Below the pieces are notes generated by a model. The model was not told where the DNA came from. It saw nothing but the letters and a program-made list of their open reading frames with translations, and did no database searches. A stretch of 64,000 nucleotides of DNA from Chloroflexota bacterium (GTDB lineage Bacteria; Chloroflexota; Dormibacteria; Dormibacterales; Dormibacteraceae). Of this stretch, positions 1-8,603 are shown piece after piece (position 1 is the first letter of the stretch; every line of letters starts with the position of its first letter). The stretch is from NCBI GenBank assembly GCA_005880915.1, contig VBIW01000052.1:17733-81732 (forward strand), written 5' to 3'. Made by a program: the position numbers and the translations under genes.

Positions 1-811
1 CGGACGCGAGGGAGGGTTTCATACCGAGCAGATGCAGTCCATCGGGACAAAGGTCGTCGCGGGCACGAGCCCGGGCAAGGGCGGCACAACGCACCTTGGG
101 GTTCCGGTCTTCAACACCGTCGCGGACGCGGTCAAGGCGACGGGGGCCACCGCATCGGGCATCTTCGTGCCCGCTCCATTCGCTGCGGACGCGATCATGG
201 AAGCGGCCGCGGCGGGCATCACGCTGATCGTATGCATCACTGAGGGCATCCCGATCCAGGACATGATCCGGGTCAAATCGTTCCTCCGCGACTACCCTGC
301 TGCGCGCTTGCTCGGCGCGAACTGTCCTGGACTCATCACGCCCGGTGAGGCGAAGATCGGGATCATCCCGCAGCGCATCACCAGGCCGGGATCGATCGGG
401 CTCGTGTCGCGAAGCGGCACGCTCACCTATGAGGTTGGCTCAGCTTTGTCCGCGGCCGGGATGGGCCAGTCGACGATCGTCGGCATCGGCGGCGACCCGG
501 TTCTCGGCTTGACCTTCCGCGACGTGCTCGAGCTTTTCGAGAAAGACGAGGCCACCAAGCAGGTCGTGATCATTGGCGAGATCGGCGGCAGCGACGAGGA
601 GCACGCAGCCGAGCTCCTGGCCCGCGGCTCCAGACTCAAGGCGGTGGCGTTTATCTCGGGACGCACGGCGCCTGAGGGCAAGCGCATGGGCCACGCGGGG
701 GCGATCATCTCCGGCAACCGCGGGACCGCGAAGAGCAAGGAAGAAGCGTTCCGCAAGGCCGGCATTCCGGTGGCGGAGACGACGGACGACATCGTGGGGC
801 TGCTGCGATGA
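1..811 (+). CDS. sucD: succinate-CoA ligase alpha subunit (5'-truncated by window edge)
   Basis: Alpha subunit of succinyl-CoA synthetase, which interconverts succinyl-CoA, NDP and phosphate with succinate, CoA and NTP in the TCA cycle. The reading frame is open from base 2 and shows family sequence (GGFHTEQM, then [13 protein letters not shown]) ahead of the first in-frame ATG at 32, so that ATG is internal and the true start lies upstream of the window. The CoA-binding Rossmann region comes first, then the ligase domain with the active-site phosphohistidine motif GHAGAIISG near the C-terminus. The beta subunit sucC would be expected just upstream. The next gene overlaps by 4 bp (ATGA). Identification is firm; only the N-terminus is missing. 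Confidence 0.96.
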   Translation, partial: GREGGFHTEQMQSIGTKVVAGTSPGKGGTTHLGVPVFNTVADAVKATGATASGIFVPAPFAADAIMEAAAAGITLIVCITEGIPIQDMIRVKSFLRDYPAARLLGANCPGLITPGEAKIGIIPQRITRPGSIGLVSRSGTLTYEVGSALSAAGMGQSTIVGIGGDPVLGLTFRDVLELFEKDEATKQVVIIGEIGGSDEEHAAELLARGSRLKAVAFISGRTAPEGKRMGHAGAIISGNRGTAKSKEEAFRKAGIPVAETTDDIVGLLR

Positions 812-1239
812 GCGCTCTGCCGATCGGCATCAACCGCGCGGTCAACGCTGACCGGATGCGAGACCTGGCGATCGCGGTCGCGCTTGTCATGTGGCTTGTC
901 TACACCCGCCTCTACTGGGTCCTCCAGGCCGCTCATCTCGGCGCGCCGCCGTGTCCTTTCTACTACGTGACGGGCCACCCCTGCCCGTTCTGCGGAGGCA
1001 CTCGCTCTTTCGCCTACATGTGGCGGGGCGACCTCGCCGACGCCGTGCGCCTGTACCCCTTCGGCCCGGTCCTGTTCGCCGGCACGATCGTGACCGTCGG
1101 CGGCCTGGCGGCCGGCGCGATCACCGGCCGGACCTGGACGCCTCGCCTCAGCTCTGCGCAGTGGCGCGGCGTGGGCGCCGGCGCGCTGGTCGCGGTGCTG
1201 ATCAGCTGGGCGCTCAAGTGGTTTGTCCTCGGCAATTAG
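808..1239 (+). CDS. DUF2752 family membrane protein
   Basis: A 143-aa protein with three likely membrane helices (about residues 20-42, 85-105 and 118-138). It carries the DUF2752 signature: [20 protein letters not shown], followed by a [13 protein letters not shown] segment that resembles the usual RGDLAAAL. The paired Cys residues suggest metal or disulfide chemistry, but the family has no established function. The ATG overlaps the sucD stop (ATGA), so it is probably cotranscribed with sucD. Domain assignment is good; role unknown. Confidence 0.8.
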   Translation: MSALPIGINRAVNADRMRDLAIAVALVMWLVYTRLYWVLQAAHLGAPPCPFYYVTGHPCPFCGGTRSFAYMWRGDLADAVRLYPFGPVLFAGTIVTVGGLAAGAITGRTWTPRLSSAQWRGVGAGALVAVLISWALKWFVLGN

Positions 1240-1702
1240 CACGCGCCGGCTGACGCCGGAGGACTGGCAGCTCTTCCGCCGGGTCCGCCTGGCGGCCCTC
1301 GAAGAAGCGCCATATGCGTTTGGTTCGACATACGAGGGCGAGGTCGACGCTCCGCAGAGCCGGTGGCGCCAGGGCCTGGAGACCAGGACCCGCTTCATCG
1401 CTGAAATCGACGGTGTGGTCGCCGGCACCGTGAGCGGGGGAGACGGCGACTCGAGCGGTGCAGCAGCGATGACCGGTATGTGGGTCGACCCGCGTTTCCG
1501 CCGGCAGGGCGTCGGCGACGTCCTCGTCAAGACGGTGATGGACTGGGCGAGGTCCGCCGGCTACAGGGAGATGTTTCTTTGGGTCACTGACGCCAACACC
1601 GACGCGGAGCGGCTGTACCAAAGAAACGGTTTCGTTCGCACGGGCGCCGCCCAGGACGTGCGCCCTGGCCATCTCGAGTACGAGATGTCGCGGACGATCT
1701 AG
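1223..1702 (+). CDS. GNAT family N-acetyltransferase
   Basis: A 159-aa GCN5-related acetyltransferase that would transfer an acetyl group from acetyl-CoA to an amine; the substrate is unknown. The core shows MWVDPRFRRQGVGDVLVK, the acetyl-CoA pyrophosphate-binding motif A (R-R-x-G-V-G), and later NTDAERLYQRNGF, the motif B helix typical of the fold. The TTG start at 1223 lies inside the end of the preceding gene (17-bp overlap), and no other plausible start precedes the first strand of the fold. Its end overlaps by 4 bp the end of the convergent hydrolase-like gene. Confidence 0.88.
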   Translation: MSSAISTRRLTPEDWQLFRRVRLAALEEAPYAFGSTYEGEVDAPQSRWRQGLETRTRFIAEIDGVVAGTVSGGDGDSSGAAAMTGMWVDPRFRRQGVGDVLVKTVMDWARSAGYREMFLWVTDANTDAERLYQRNGFVRTGAAQDVRPGHLEYEMSRTI

Positions 1703-2319
1703 CTTTCTTCGATCAGCTGGGGCGAAAGACTGTCTCGCGTGACAACGACGGAGTGGGCCTTCGGAGGGGAGGCGCGCTCGGCTTCGACGAAGCGGCGCTC
1801 GGTCGCCAGGCACGAGAGGTACGCCCGCCACACGTACAGGTTTGGCCGCCAGATCGCCCTCACTCGTGGCGCCTGGAGCACCGCGCGGTACACGTCGTCG
1901 CGAGTGGCCGCGAGGAGGCCCGCCAGGATGGCGCCGAGCTCGACGCCGGCGACGGTCAGATGTTCGCCCAGGCCCGATCCGACCAGCGCGGCCCGGTTTG
2001 CAAGCGCGATGAGGTGGTCGGCGCGAAGCTCAGTGATCGACCTGCTGAAGCGATCGCTGTAACCGTGGCGGGGATAGCGGGGGATGAACACGTTCCAGCC
2101 GCGCTCGTAGAGCTCGCGTCCGACACGGTCGAGCTGCTGCGGGCACCTGGTGAACCCGTGCAGCAACGTGAGCGAGCGTTCGACGCGGTGGCCGTGTGTG
2201 TAAAGCCGCGAGTGGCATGGCTCCGCGACGTTGGGACCGTCGAGAGCCTTGATCTCGTTCGCGATGCGGATGCCTTCGGAGTAGAGGTCATGCAAGGATT
2301 GGTGCGATGGATTTTGCAC
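1699..2319 (-). CDS. alpha/beta-hydrolase-fold protein, nucleophile Ser replaced
   Basis: A 206-aa protein with an alpha/beta hydrolase layout. The oxyanion-hole segment LLHGFTRCPQQ (about residues 53-63) is followed by FIPRYPRHGYSDR and a nucleophile-elbow position reading VAGVELGAILAG. The usual Gly-X-Ser-X-Gly is Gly-Val-Glu-Leu-Gly here (GAG codon), so the catalytic serine is absent and ordinary esterase or lipase activity is doubtful. The C-terminus lacks a clear Asp/His pair as well. The GTG start at 2319 would overlap the divergent dehydrogenase gene by 13 bp; TTG at 2295 is an alternative without overlap. Function unknown. Confidence 0.7.
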   Translation of the reverse strand: MQNPSHQSLHDLYSEGIRIANEIKALDGPNVAEPCHSRLYTHGHRVERSLTLLHGFTRCPQQLDRVGRELYERGWNVFIPRYPRHGYSDRFSRSITELRADHLIALANRAALVGSGLGEHLTVAGVELGAILAGLLAATRDDVYRAVLQAPRVRAIWRPNLYVWRAYLSCLATERRFVEAERASPPKAHSVVVTRDSLSPQLIEES

Positions 2320-3467
2320 TCACACAGGAGCAGCAGGCGATCCGGGACACATGTCGCGATTTCGCGCGAGAGGTGGTCGCACCGGCGGCGGAGGAGCTCG
2401 ACCGACACCATAAGTTCGGCTACGACATCGTCCGCCAGATGGGCGAGCTCGGCCTCTTCGGCCTGCCGTACCCAGAAGAGGTGGGCGGCGCCGGTGGTGA
2501 CTTTCTGGCGCTTTGCATAGCGATCGAGGAGATCTCGCGCGCGGACGCCGGCGTGGGCATCACCCTCGAGGCAGCCGTCTGTCTCGGCTCGTCGCCGATC
2601 TATGAGTTCGGCAGCAAGGAGCAGAAGGAGAAGTGGCTGCCCGACCTTTTGGCTGGCCGCAAGCTATGGTCCTTTGGTCTGACCGAGCCGGAGGCGGGGT
2701 CGGACGCCGGGGCCACCAAGACGCGCGCCGAGCGGCGCGACGGAAAGTGGGTCATCAACGGCGCGAAGCAGTTCATCACCAACTGCGGCACTGACATCTC
2801 GTTGGGCGTGACGATCACCGCGGTGACGGGCCGCTCGGGCGAGGAAGCCGAGATCAGCGCGCTCATGGTGCCGAAAGGGACTCCCGGTTACCACGTGCTG
2901 GAGTCTTATCGAAAGCTCGGCTGGCACTCGTCGGACACGCATCCGCTGAGCTTTGAGGACTGCGAGGTTCCGGCGGAGAACATGCTCGGGCCGCGGGGTG
3001 GCGGGTACCGGCAGTTCTTGCATACGTTGACGGGCGGTCGCATCGCGATCGCGGCGCTTTCGGTGGGAGTTGGGCAGGCGTGCCTCGACGCCGCGCTCGG
3101 CTATGCGAAAGAGAGGCGGACGTTCGGCGCGCCGATCTCGAAGCACCAGGCGATTCAGTTCAAGCTCGCGGACATGGCCATGGAGACAGAGGTCGCGCGC
3201 ACGATGGTGTATCGCGCCGCGATGGCATACGACGCGGCTGGCGCGCAGACCACCGACGAGGTGCGGATGCTCGCCGCGATGTCCAAGCTGTACGCGTCGG
3301 AGGCGTCGAAGCGCGCGGCAGATAACGCGGTGCAGATCCACGGCGGGTATGGATTCATGGAGGACTATCCGGTAGCGAGGTACTGGCGGGACGTAAAGGT
3401 GAACGAGATAGGAGAGGGGACCTCAGAAGTGCAGCGAATGCTGATCGCGAGGCTGATCGGCGCCTGA
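2307..3467 (+). CDS. acyl-CoA dehydrogenase (short/branched-chain type)
   Basis: FAD-dependent dehydrogenase (386 aa, full family length) that would oxidise an acyl-CoA to the trans-2-enoyl-CoA and pass electrons to ETF. It has the N-terminal helical domain, the beta-barrel signature LTEPEAGSDAGATKTRA, the adenine-contact helix with IHGGYGF, and the C-terminal motif GEGTSEVQR, whose Glu is the usual catalytic base position of the SCAD/isovaleryl group. It lies in a cluster with two more dehydrogenases and an isobutyryl-CoA-type mutase, consistent with degradation of short or branched acyl-CoAs. The exact substrate cannot be read from sequence. Confidence 0.93.
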   Translation: MDFALTQEQQAIRDTCRDFAREVVAPAAEELDRHHKFGYDIVRQMGELGLFGLPYPEEVGGAGGDFLALCIAIEEISRADAGVGITLEAAVCLGSSPIYEFGSKEQKEKWLPDLLAGRKLWSFGLTEPEAGSDAGATKTRAERRDGKWVINGAKQFITNCGTDISLGVTITAVTGRSGEEAEISALMVPKGTPGYHVLESYRKLGWHSSDTHPLSFEDCEVPAENMLGPRGGGYRQFLHTLTGGRIAIAALSVGVGQACLDAALGYAKERRTFGAPISKHQAIQFKLADMAMETEVARTMVYRAAMAYDAAGAQTTDEVRMLAAMSKLYASEASKRAADNAVQIHGGYGFMEDYPVARYWRDVKVNEIGEGTSEVQRMLIARLIGA

Positions 3468-3508
3468 ATTAGCGCACCGTTGGCGCCAACGAGGCGCAAT
3501 CCAGCGGG

Positions 3509-4738
3509 TTAGCGATACACCCCGTTGTGGCCCAGGCTGTGCAGGCCAACGTTGGGGAAGTACGTCAGGCCGTGGTCTTCGGCGCCGACCGGAATCTTCG
3601 CAATCACTTCTCCAGTCAAGGTGTCGAACACGTAGACGGTCCGGTTGTACCGGCCCGAGGCCCAGAGCTGAGTGCCCTGCGGGTTCAGCTGCAGCATGTC
3701 CGGGCTGCCACCGCCGGGGACGTGCCATTTCGCGACCACGCTGCGGCTCGCGAAGTCGATGACTGAGACCGATCCCTCGAGGCGATTGGAGACGTAAAGC
3801 GATTTCGTGTCGCGTGAAACCTGCAGGCCGTGCGCGCCGCGGCCCGTCGGGATGAACTGGATCTCTTTCATCGCGATTGGGTCGACCACCGACACCCCCA
3901 TGCGACCCTGGTTCGTCACGTAGAAAACGCTTCCGTCCGGCGACAGCTTGACGTCGATCGGCAACCCACCAACGCGCACGTAGCCGGCGAGCTGCATGTT
4001 CACGACGTCGACCTTGGCGAGGACCCCTGAGTACTCCGTGGAGATCATCAGGTAGCTGCCGTCGGCGCTGAAATCGAGGTGGTCGGCGCCGGGCCACGGG
4101 ATTGCGACGGACTTGAGCAGCTTCCAGCCGTGTCGCCAATCGCGGAACTCGATCCGCTGCAGCCGCTCCACGACGTCCACCGCCTTGGTGCCGTCAGGCG
4201 TGAAGTAGATGTTGTACGGAAATGGAATCGAGACCTGGCCCACAGGCCTTCCGGAATGGATGTCGAGCACTGTCAAGCTGCTCGACCCTTCGTTGTCGAC
4301 GTACAGCGAGCTCATGTCCCACGCCGGCGCGATGTGGTGAGGGATGAAGCCGACGCCGTAGTGATCGATGACCTTAAAGGTGACCGGATCGATGACGTCG
4401 ACTGTCCCGGCTGTGCTGTTCGGCACGTAGACGCGGGGCGGCAGATCGCAAAGGGGGCAGGGCACGGTGCCGGACAGCGTGTTCGCGTAGACGTTGAAGG
4501 CCGGGTCCGGCAGGCTGGTCGGCTGCACGTCTGGGGCCGGCAGCTGGCGTCCCGGCTGCACGTCCGCGGTGACCGTGCCTGTCGTGACGGGAGGCGCGGT
4601 CCACACGACGGCGAACACCACCGCGGCCGGGCTGAGGATCGCCACGACGAAGACCACGGCGAAGAAAATGCGAACGATGCGAGAGCGCAGGGCTCCGGCC
4701 ACCGCGCCGAGCGGATTACTCGTCCGGGAGATCTTCAA
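3509..4738 (-). CDS. membrane-anchored YVTN/beta-propeller protein
   Basis: A 409-aa protein with an N-terminal membrane segment (about residues 22-47) and then an extracytoplasmic seven-bladed-propeller-like region. Repeats of YVTN type recur, for example VYVPNSTAGTVDVIDP, LYVDNEGSSSLTVLD, FYVTNQGRMGVSVVDP and LYVSNRLEGSVSVIDF. Two Cys (CPLCDLPPRVYVP) follow the anchor. Such proteins are ligand-binding or surface-display proteins; no enzymatic motif is visible. The TTG start overlaps the end of the upstream gene by 23 bp, implying translational coupling. Confidence 0.8.
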   Translation of the reverse strand: MKISRTSNPLGAVAGALRSRIVRIFFAVVFVVAILSPAAVVFAVVWTAPPVTTGTVTADVQPGRQLPAPDVQPTSLPDPAFNVYANTLSGTVPCPLCDLPPRVYVPNSTAGTVDVIDPVTFKVIDHYGVGFIPHHIAPAWDMSSLYVDNEGSSSLTVLDIHSGRPVGQVSIPFPYNIYFTPDGTKAVDVVERLQRIEFRDWRHGWKLLKSVAIPWPGADHLDFSADGSYLMISTEYSGVLAKVDVVNMQLAGYVRVGGLPIDVKLSPDGSVFYVTNQGRMGVSVVDPIAMKEIQFIPTGRGAHGLQVSRDTKSLYVSNRLEGSVSVIDFASRSVVAKWHVPGGGSPDMLQLNPQGTQLWASGRYNRTVYVFDTLTGEVIAKIPVGAEDHGLTYFPNVGLHSLGHNGVYR

Positions 4739-5144
4739 GTTTCGGGGTCAGCTCGCAGACCCATCTCCCGTCGTCCAGGCGGCGAATGAAGCGGGCGTAA
4801 CCCTGGTTGCGGGCGACGTTCAGGAACTGCTCCTGGGTGATGAGCGTTCGGAGCCTGGCCAGGTCGGCGTAGGTGCTGTCGCGCATGATCCCGCCGACCA
4901 CGCCGGCGAGCTCGCGCCACTGGCCCTCCGAGAGGGGTTCGCCGTAGCCGGCGATGGTGACCAGGAGCGCGGCGGTCGAACCGGTGATGGTCTCGGGCAG
5001 GATCCTTTCCCCTTTCGCCCGCACGATGATCTCGCGCCCGGTGCCGATGATGTCCGCGATCCGATCTCGCCGAACACCAATAATGTCCCGGCCGCTCCCC
5101 ACGGTGGTTCCTTCGAGGTATCGCGGCCCTGCGTCCATTGTCAA
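4716..5144 (-). CDS. hypothetical protein, about 142 aa
   Basis: No family recognised. The protein is soluble, mixed alpha/beta, rich in Arg, Glu and Ile. The N-terminal half has a repeated flavour (GSGRDIIGVRRDRIADIIG then TGREIIVRAKGERILPETI), and the C-terminal half is helical, ending ELTPKLEDLPDE. Possible starts are GTG 5150, TTG 5144 and ATG 5138. TTG 5144 is preferred because a minus-strand TAGAAT box (5157-5152) ends 7 bp before it, the leaderless spacing seen elsewhere in the window. It is the first gene of a unit with the downstream beta-propeller gene. Confidence 0.6.
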   Translation of the reverse strand: MTMDAGPRYLEGTTVGSGRDIIGVRRDRIADIIGTGREIIVRAKGERILPETITGSTAALLVTIAGYGEPLSEGQWRELAGVVGGIMRDSTYADLARLRTLITQEQFLNVARNQGYARFIRRLDDGRWVCELTPKLEDLPDE

Positions 5145-5151
5145 GCTCACT

Positions 5152-5161
5152 ATTCTAGTTA
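5152..5161. promoter_or_regulatory. overlapping divergent -10 boxes
   Basis: The sequence ATTCTAGTTA contains TAGAAT on the minus strand (5157-5152, 7 bp before TTG 5144) and TAGTTA on the plus strand (5156-5161, 9 bp before TTG 5171). Both spacings fit transcription starting at or next to the start codon, so two leaderless genes would share one compact promoter. Inferred from position and pattern only. Confidence 0.5.
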
Positions 5162-5170
5162 ACGCCTGAC

Positions 5171-6292
5171 TTGGATCTCGAACTCACGCCCGAGCACGCA
5201 AGCTTTCGGGCCACCGTGCGCGAACTCGCGCAGGGCGTGGTGCAGCCGATGGCGGCCGAAGTAGACCGCGATCACCGCTTCCCGGACGAGGCGATCAACG
5301 CCGCCGCCGAAGCCGGGCTGATGGGAGTGCTCATCCCACGCGAGTACGGAGGTGCCGGCCTCGACGCGCTCGCATTCGAGATCTGCATCGAGGAGCTCGC
5401 CCAAGCATGCGCGTCGACCGCGGTGATCGTCGACGTCCATACAAGTGTCGGCACGGAGCCGATCCTGCTGTTCGGCAGCGAGGAGCAGAAGAAGCACTGG
5501 CTGCCCCGGCTCGCCTCAGGCGAGATGTTGGGGGCATTCGCATTGACCGAACCCGCCTCCGGTTCCGACGCGGCGTCGCTGAAAACGACCGCCCGCCGCA
5601 ACGGCAACGGCTACGTCCTCAACGGCGCGAAGGTGTTCATAACCAACATCGGCCGCGCCGCCATGTACGTGGTGTTTGCGCGCACCGGGCCCGAGGAAAA
5701 GGCTGCCGGCGTGAGTGCCTTTCTCGTGCCCGCCGACGCCGCCGGTCTGAGGGTGGGACAGATCTTCCAGAAGATGGGACTGCACGGTTCGCCGACCGGA
5801 GAGCTGGTGCTCGAGGACGTGAGCGTTCCCGTGGCGAACCGTCTCGGCGCGGAAGGACAGGGTTTCACTGTCGCGATGCGCGCGCTGGACTCGGGGCGCA
5901 TCGGGATCTCGGGTCAGGCGCTGGGCATAGCGCAGGCCGCGTTTGACGAAGCGCGCGACCTGATGCGTGAGCGCGGCCATGAACAAGGCGACGACTTCGC
6001 GCTCGCGGACATGGCGACCCGTGTCGCCTCGGCACGCCTTCTTGCATACCAGGCCGCGTGGTTGTGCAGCCACGGCCAGCCTTTCACACGCCAGGCGTCC
6101 ATGGCGAAGCTGCACTGCACCGACACCGCGATGCAGGTGACCCTCGACGCCCTGCAGATCGCGGGCGACGAAGGAGCCCGGGCGGGCAGCCCGTTCGAGC
6201 GCCACATGCGCGACGCCAAGGCGCTGCAGATCTACGAAGGGTCGAATCAGGTTCAACGGATCGTGATCGCGCGCGAGTTGCTCAGAGGGTAA
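5171..6292 (+). CDS. acyl-CoA dehydrogenase
   Basis: A 373-aa FAD-dependent acyl-CoA dehydrogenase of the short-chain/butyryl group. It shows the N-terminal helical domain ([17 protein letters not shown]), FAD/substrate signature [15 protein letters not shown], a second signature near the C-terminus, and [18 protein letters not shown] with the catalytic Glu of the YEG motif. One departure is that the segment usually reading QxxGGxGY reads [12 protein letters not shown], so this FAD-contact loop is altered. The TTG start at 5171 is the only one upstream of the conserved N-terminus. A similar dehydrogenase follows 21 bp downstream. Confidence 0.93.
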   Translation: MDLELTPEHASFRATVRELAQGVVQPMAAEVDRDHRFPDEAINAAAEAGLMGVLIPREYGGAGLDALAFEICIEELAQACASTAVIVDVHTSVGTEPILLFGSEEQKKHWLPRLASGEMLGAFALTEPASGSDAASLKTTARRNGNGYVLNGAKVFITNIGRAAMYVVFARTGPEEKAAGVSAFLVPADAAGLRVGQIFQKMGLHGSPTGELVLEDVSVPVANRLGAEGQGFTVAMRALDSGRIGISGQALGIAQAAFDEARDLMRERGHEQGDDFALADMATRVASARLLAYQAAWLCSHGQPFTRQASMAKLHCTDTAMQVTLDALQIAGDEGARAGSPFERHMRDAKALQIYEGSNQVQRIVIARELLRG

Positions 6293-6298
6293 AGGCCG

Positions 6299-6304
6299 GA
6301 TAAT
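6299..6304 (+). promoter_or_regulatory. GATAAT -10 box, leaderless type
   Basis: GATAAT lies 9 bp before the ATG at 6314 of the third acyl-CoA dehydrogenase. The gap to the preceding gene is only 21 bp, so the box gives this gene its own start site. Evidence is pattern and spacing. Confidence 0.45.
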
Positions 6305-6313
6305 CCCCATCGG

Positions 6314-7453
6314 ATGGACTTTGAATTCAACGCTGAGCAGGTCGCGATAAGGGACACGATCCGGGAGCTGGTCCAGGACCGTGTCGCGCCGCGCGCCGCT
6401 GAGATCGACCAGACCGCTGAGTATCCGAAGGACATCGAGAAGCTGTTTGCCGAGAACGGCATCCTCGGCATTCCATTCCCGGAGGAGTACGGCGGGATCT
6501 CCGGCTCGAGTGTCACGATCTGCATGGGCATCGAGGAGATCGCCAAGGCGTGCGCGAGCTCGTCGCTCATCCTTGCGGTGCAGGCGCTGGGCTCATACCC
6601 GATCCTCGTCGCAGGGACTGAGGAGCAGAAAAAGAGGCTCTGTCCACCGCTTGCCGCGGGTGAGAAGGTGGCCGCCTACGCGCTCTCTGAGCCGGGCAGC
6701 GGGTCCGACGCGGGCGCGATGGCGACGCGGGCGAAGAAGTACGGCGACGAGTATGTGCTCAACGGAACCAAGCAGTTCATCACTCATGGCAGCATCGCGG
6801 GGACGCTCGTCGTTTTCGCGCAGACGAACGCGAGCGACGATCATCGCGGGATCGCAGCCTTCGTCCTCGAGCGGGAGACAAGCCCGTGGAAGGTGGAAAA
6901 GCTCGAGCACAAGCTCGGCATCCGCGGCTCGCCTACGGCGCAGATCGTCCTCGAGGACGTCAAGGTCCCGGCCGCCAACCGGCTCGGTGACGAAGGCGCC
7001 GGCTTCAAGCTCGCCCTCGCCGTGCTCGACCGATCCCGACCCGGAATTGGCGCCCAGGCCCTCGGCATCGCTGAGGGTGCCTTCGCGTACGCGCTCAACT
7101 ACGTCAAAGAGCGACAGCAGTTCGGCCAGGCGATCGCGAGCTTCCAGGGCATCCAGTTCATGCTTGCCGACATCGCCACCCAGATCGAGGCGGCGCGCCA
7201 CCTTGTGTTCCAGGCCGCCACCAAGGTTGACAACAAAGCCCCCGACCTCACGAAGATCGCTGCCATGGCCAAGCTATTTGCCTCGGATATGGCGATGCGC
7301 GTGACCACCGACTGCGTACAGCTGCTCGGGGGGTACGGGTACATCAGCGACTACCCTGTGGAAAGGATGATGCGAGACGCCAAGATCACCCAGATCTACG
7401 AGGGCACGAACCAGATCCAGCGAGTGGTGATAGCCCGGGCGCTCCTTCGTTGA
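6314..7453 (+). CDS. acyl-CoA dehydrogenase
   Basis: A 379-aa acyl-CoA dehydrogenase, close to butyryl/short-chain enzymes. It has FPEEYGGISGS, LSEPGSGSDAGAMATRAK (FAD and substrate contacts), the VQLLGGYGYISDYPVER loop, and IYEGTNQIQRVVIARALL with the catalytic Glu. All expected domains are complete. A proline-rich membrane-protein gene starts inside its stop (TTGA overlap). Together with the other two dehydrogenases and the mutase downstream it suggests butyryl/isobutyryl-CoA oxidation, but chain-length specificity cannot be read directly. Confidence 0.94.
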   Translation: MDFEFNAEQVAIRDTIRELVQDRVAPRAAEIDQTAEYPKDIEKLFAENGILGIPFPEEYGGISGSSVTICMGIEEIAKACASSSLILAVQALGSYPILVAGTEEQKKRLCPPLAAGEKVAAYALSEPGSGSDAGAMATRAKKYGDEYVLNGTKQFITHGSIAGTLVVFAQTNASDDHRGIAAFVLERETSPWKVEKLEHKLGIRGSPTAQIVLEDVKVPAANRLGDEGAGFKLALAVLDRSRPGIGAQALGIAEGAFAYALNYVKERQQFGQAIASFQGIQFMLADIATQIEAARHLVFQAATKVDNKAPDLTKIAAMAKLFASDMAMRVTTDCVQLLGGYGYISDYPVERMMRDAKITQIYEGTNQIQRVVIARALLR

Positions 7454-7926
7454 GCGCTGAGCCGGAGAGGCCGGCCCCACCACCACCGCCTCCGCCGCCG
7501 CCTCCGCCCGTGCCGCCGCAGGCGATTCCGCCCTACTACGGTCGGCCGGCCTATCCTGCGCCAGCCGCGCCGGCGGGTCGCACCGAGGGCCGCGTGCTGG
7601 CCTCGCTTGGTTTATCGCTGCTCGGGCTGCTGCTCGGGCTCACCGGCCTCCTGATCGGCGGTTTCGGGTACCTCGCCGCATCGGGGAGCGGCCTCGTGCT
7701 CGCTTTCTGGCTGGGTGTGCCGGCCTTGGTCCTGGGTCCCCTCGCCTACTTCCTGGGTAGATCGGGGATATCGCGGATAACCGAATCGAAGGGCGCCCTG
7801 GGGGGTCGCGGGATCGCAGTCGCCGGTTGGGTGCTCGGCGTCGTGGCCATGGCGGTTGGCGCGGTGGTCACCCTGATCTGGCTCGTCCTGCTGCTCGTGG
7901 CCAACTTCGGCCCGCCTCCCGCGTAA
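7450..7926 (+). CDS. proline-rich DUF4190-type membrane protein
   Basis: A 158-aa protein: a Pro-rich N-terminal tail (residues about 5-25, almost all Pro), then two to three membrane helices (about 46-72, 76-103, 122-152) with the DUF4190 pattern of a short basic loop (GRSGISRITESKGALGGRGIA) between helices. DUF4190 proteins have no assigned activity. Two relatives in this window (8604 and 13606) have the same architecture. TTG start overlaps the dehydrogenase stop by 4 bp. Confidence 0.78.
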   Translation: MSAEPERPAPPPPPPPPPPPVPPQAIPPYYGRPAYPAPAAPAGRTEGRVLASLGLSLLGLLLGLTGLLIGGFGYLAASGSGLVLAFWLGVPALVLGPLAYFLGRSGISRITESKGALGGRGIAVAGWVLGVVAMAVGAVVTLIWLVLLLVANFGPPPA

Positions 7927-7932
7927 TCAGGC

Positions 7933-8592
7933 ATGGAGCGCATCGGCGACGCGTTCGTCTGGCCGTTCCGGGACCCGGATTGGCTGAGCAAGGTGGTGAT
8001 CATGGGCCTCATCCTGTTGATCCCGATCGTCGGCGCGATCGACGGGCTCGGCTGGATGCTCGTGACCATCGACCGCCTCCGCGCGGGCGAGGAAAAGCTT
8101 CCGCCCGCCAACTTCGACTACCTCGGGCGTGGCGTCCTCCTCTTCGTCGTGTTCCTGGTGTACTACCTGGGGCTGGCGCTGGTCGCGGCGCTTCTCTTTG
8201 TGCCCGCGGTCGTGGCGCTTGGTATCCAGGGCAACGGTTCGGGCAACGCGTTGCTCATCCTTGTCGGGTTCGCCTTGCTGGCGCTTGCGTTTGCAGTCAC
8301 CGTGCTTGGGGTGCTCGCGATCGTCTTCGCGACCCCGGCAATTGTCCTGGCCACCGACCGAGGTGGTGTCGCCGCGGGCCTTGACGTGGGCGGTGTCGCG
8401 CTCAATGCGCGCAAGACTCCGATCAACACCCTGATTGCGGGCCTTATGCTGATCGCCGCGCACTTCATCGGTCAGCTCGGCAGCTATGCGTGCTTCATCG
8501 GCGTCGTCGTCACCGTTCCCTACTCGTTAGCGATGCAAGCCTGGATCATCCGGAGCTATGAGCTCGGCTCCGCCCCACCAGCCAAGACCTAA
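7933..8592 (+). CDS. polytopic membrane protein (DUF4013-like)
   Basis: A 219-aa integral membrane protein with about five helices. The N-terminal part (DAFVWPFRDPDWLSKVVIMG, then LLIPIVGAIDGLGWML) resembles DUF4013 proteins, in which a short amphipathic head precedes a PxxG-containing helix. No catalytic motif is visible. It sits 6 bp after one proline-rich DUF4190-type gene and 11 bp before another, so the three likely form one operon of membrane proteins. Confidence 0.72.
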   Translation: MERIGDAFVWPFRDPDWLSKVVIMGLILLIPIVGAIDGLGWMLVTIDRLRAGEEKLPPANFDYLGRGVLLFVVFLVYYLGLALVAALLFVPAVVALGIQGNGSGNALLILVGFALLALAFAVTVLGVLAIVFATPAIVLATDRGGVAAGLDVGGVALNARKTPINTLIAGLMLIAAHFIGQLGSYACFIGVVVTVPYSLAMQAWIIRSYELGSAPPAKT

Positions 8593-8597
8593 GGAGG
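8592..8597 (+). promoter_or_regulatory. strong Shine-Dalgarno AGGAGG
   Basis: AGGAGG ends 6 bp before the ATG at 8604. It is one of the few canonical ribosome-binding sites in the window, as expected for an operon-internal gene with a leader. Confidence 0.8.
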
Positions 8598-8603
8598 AAA
8601 CGA

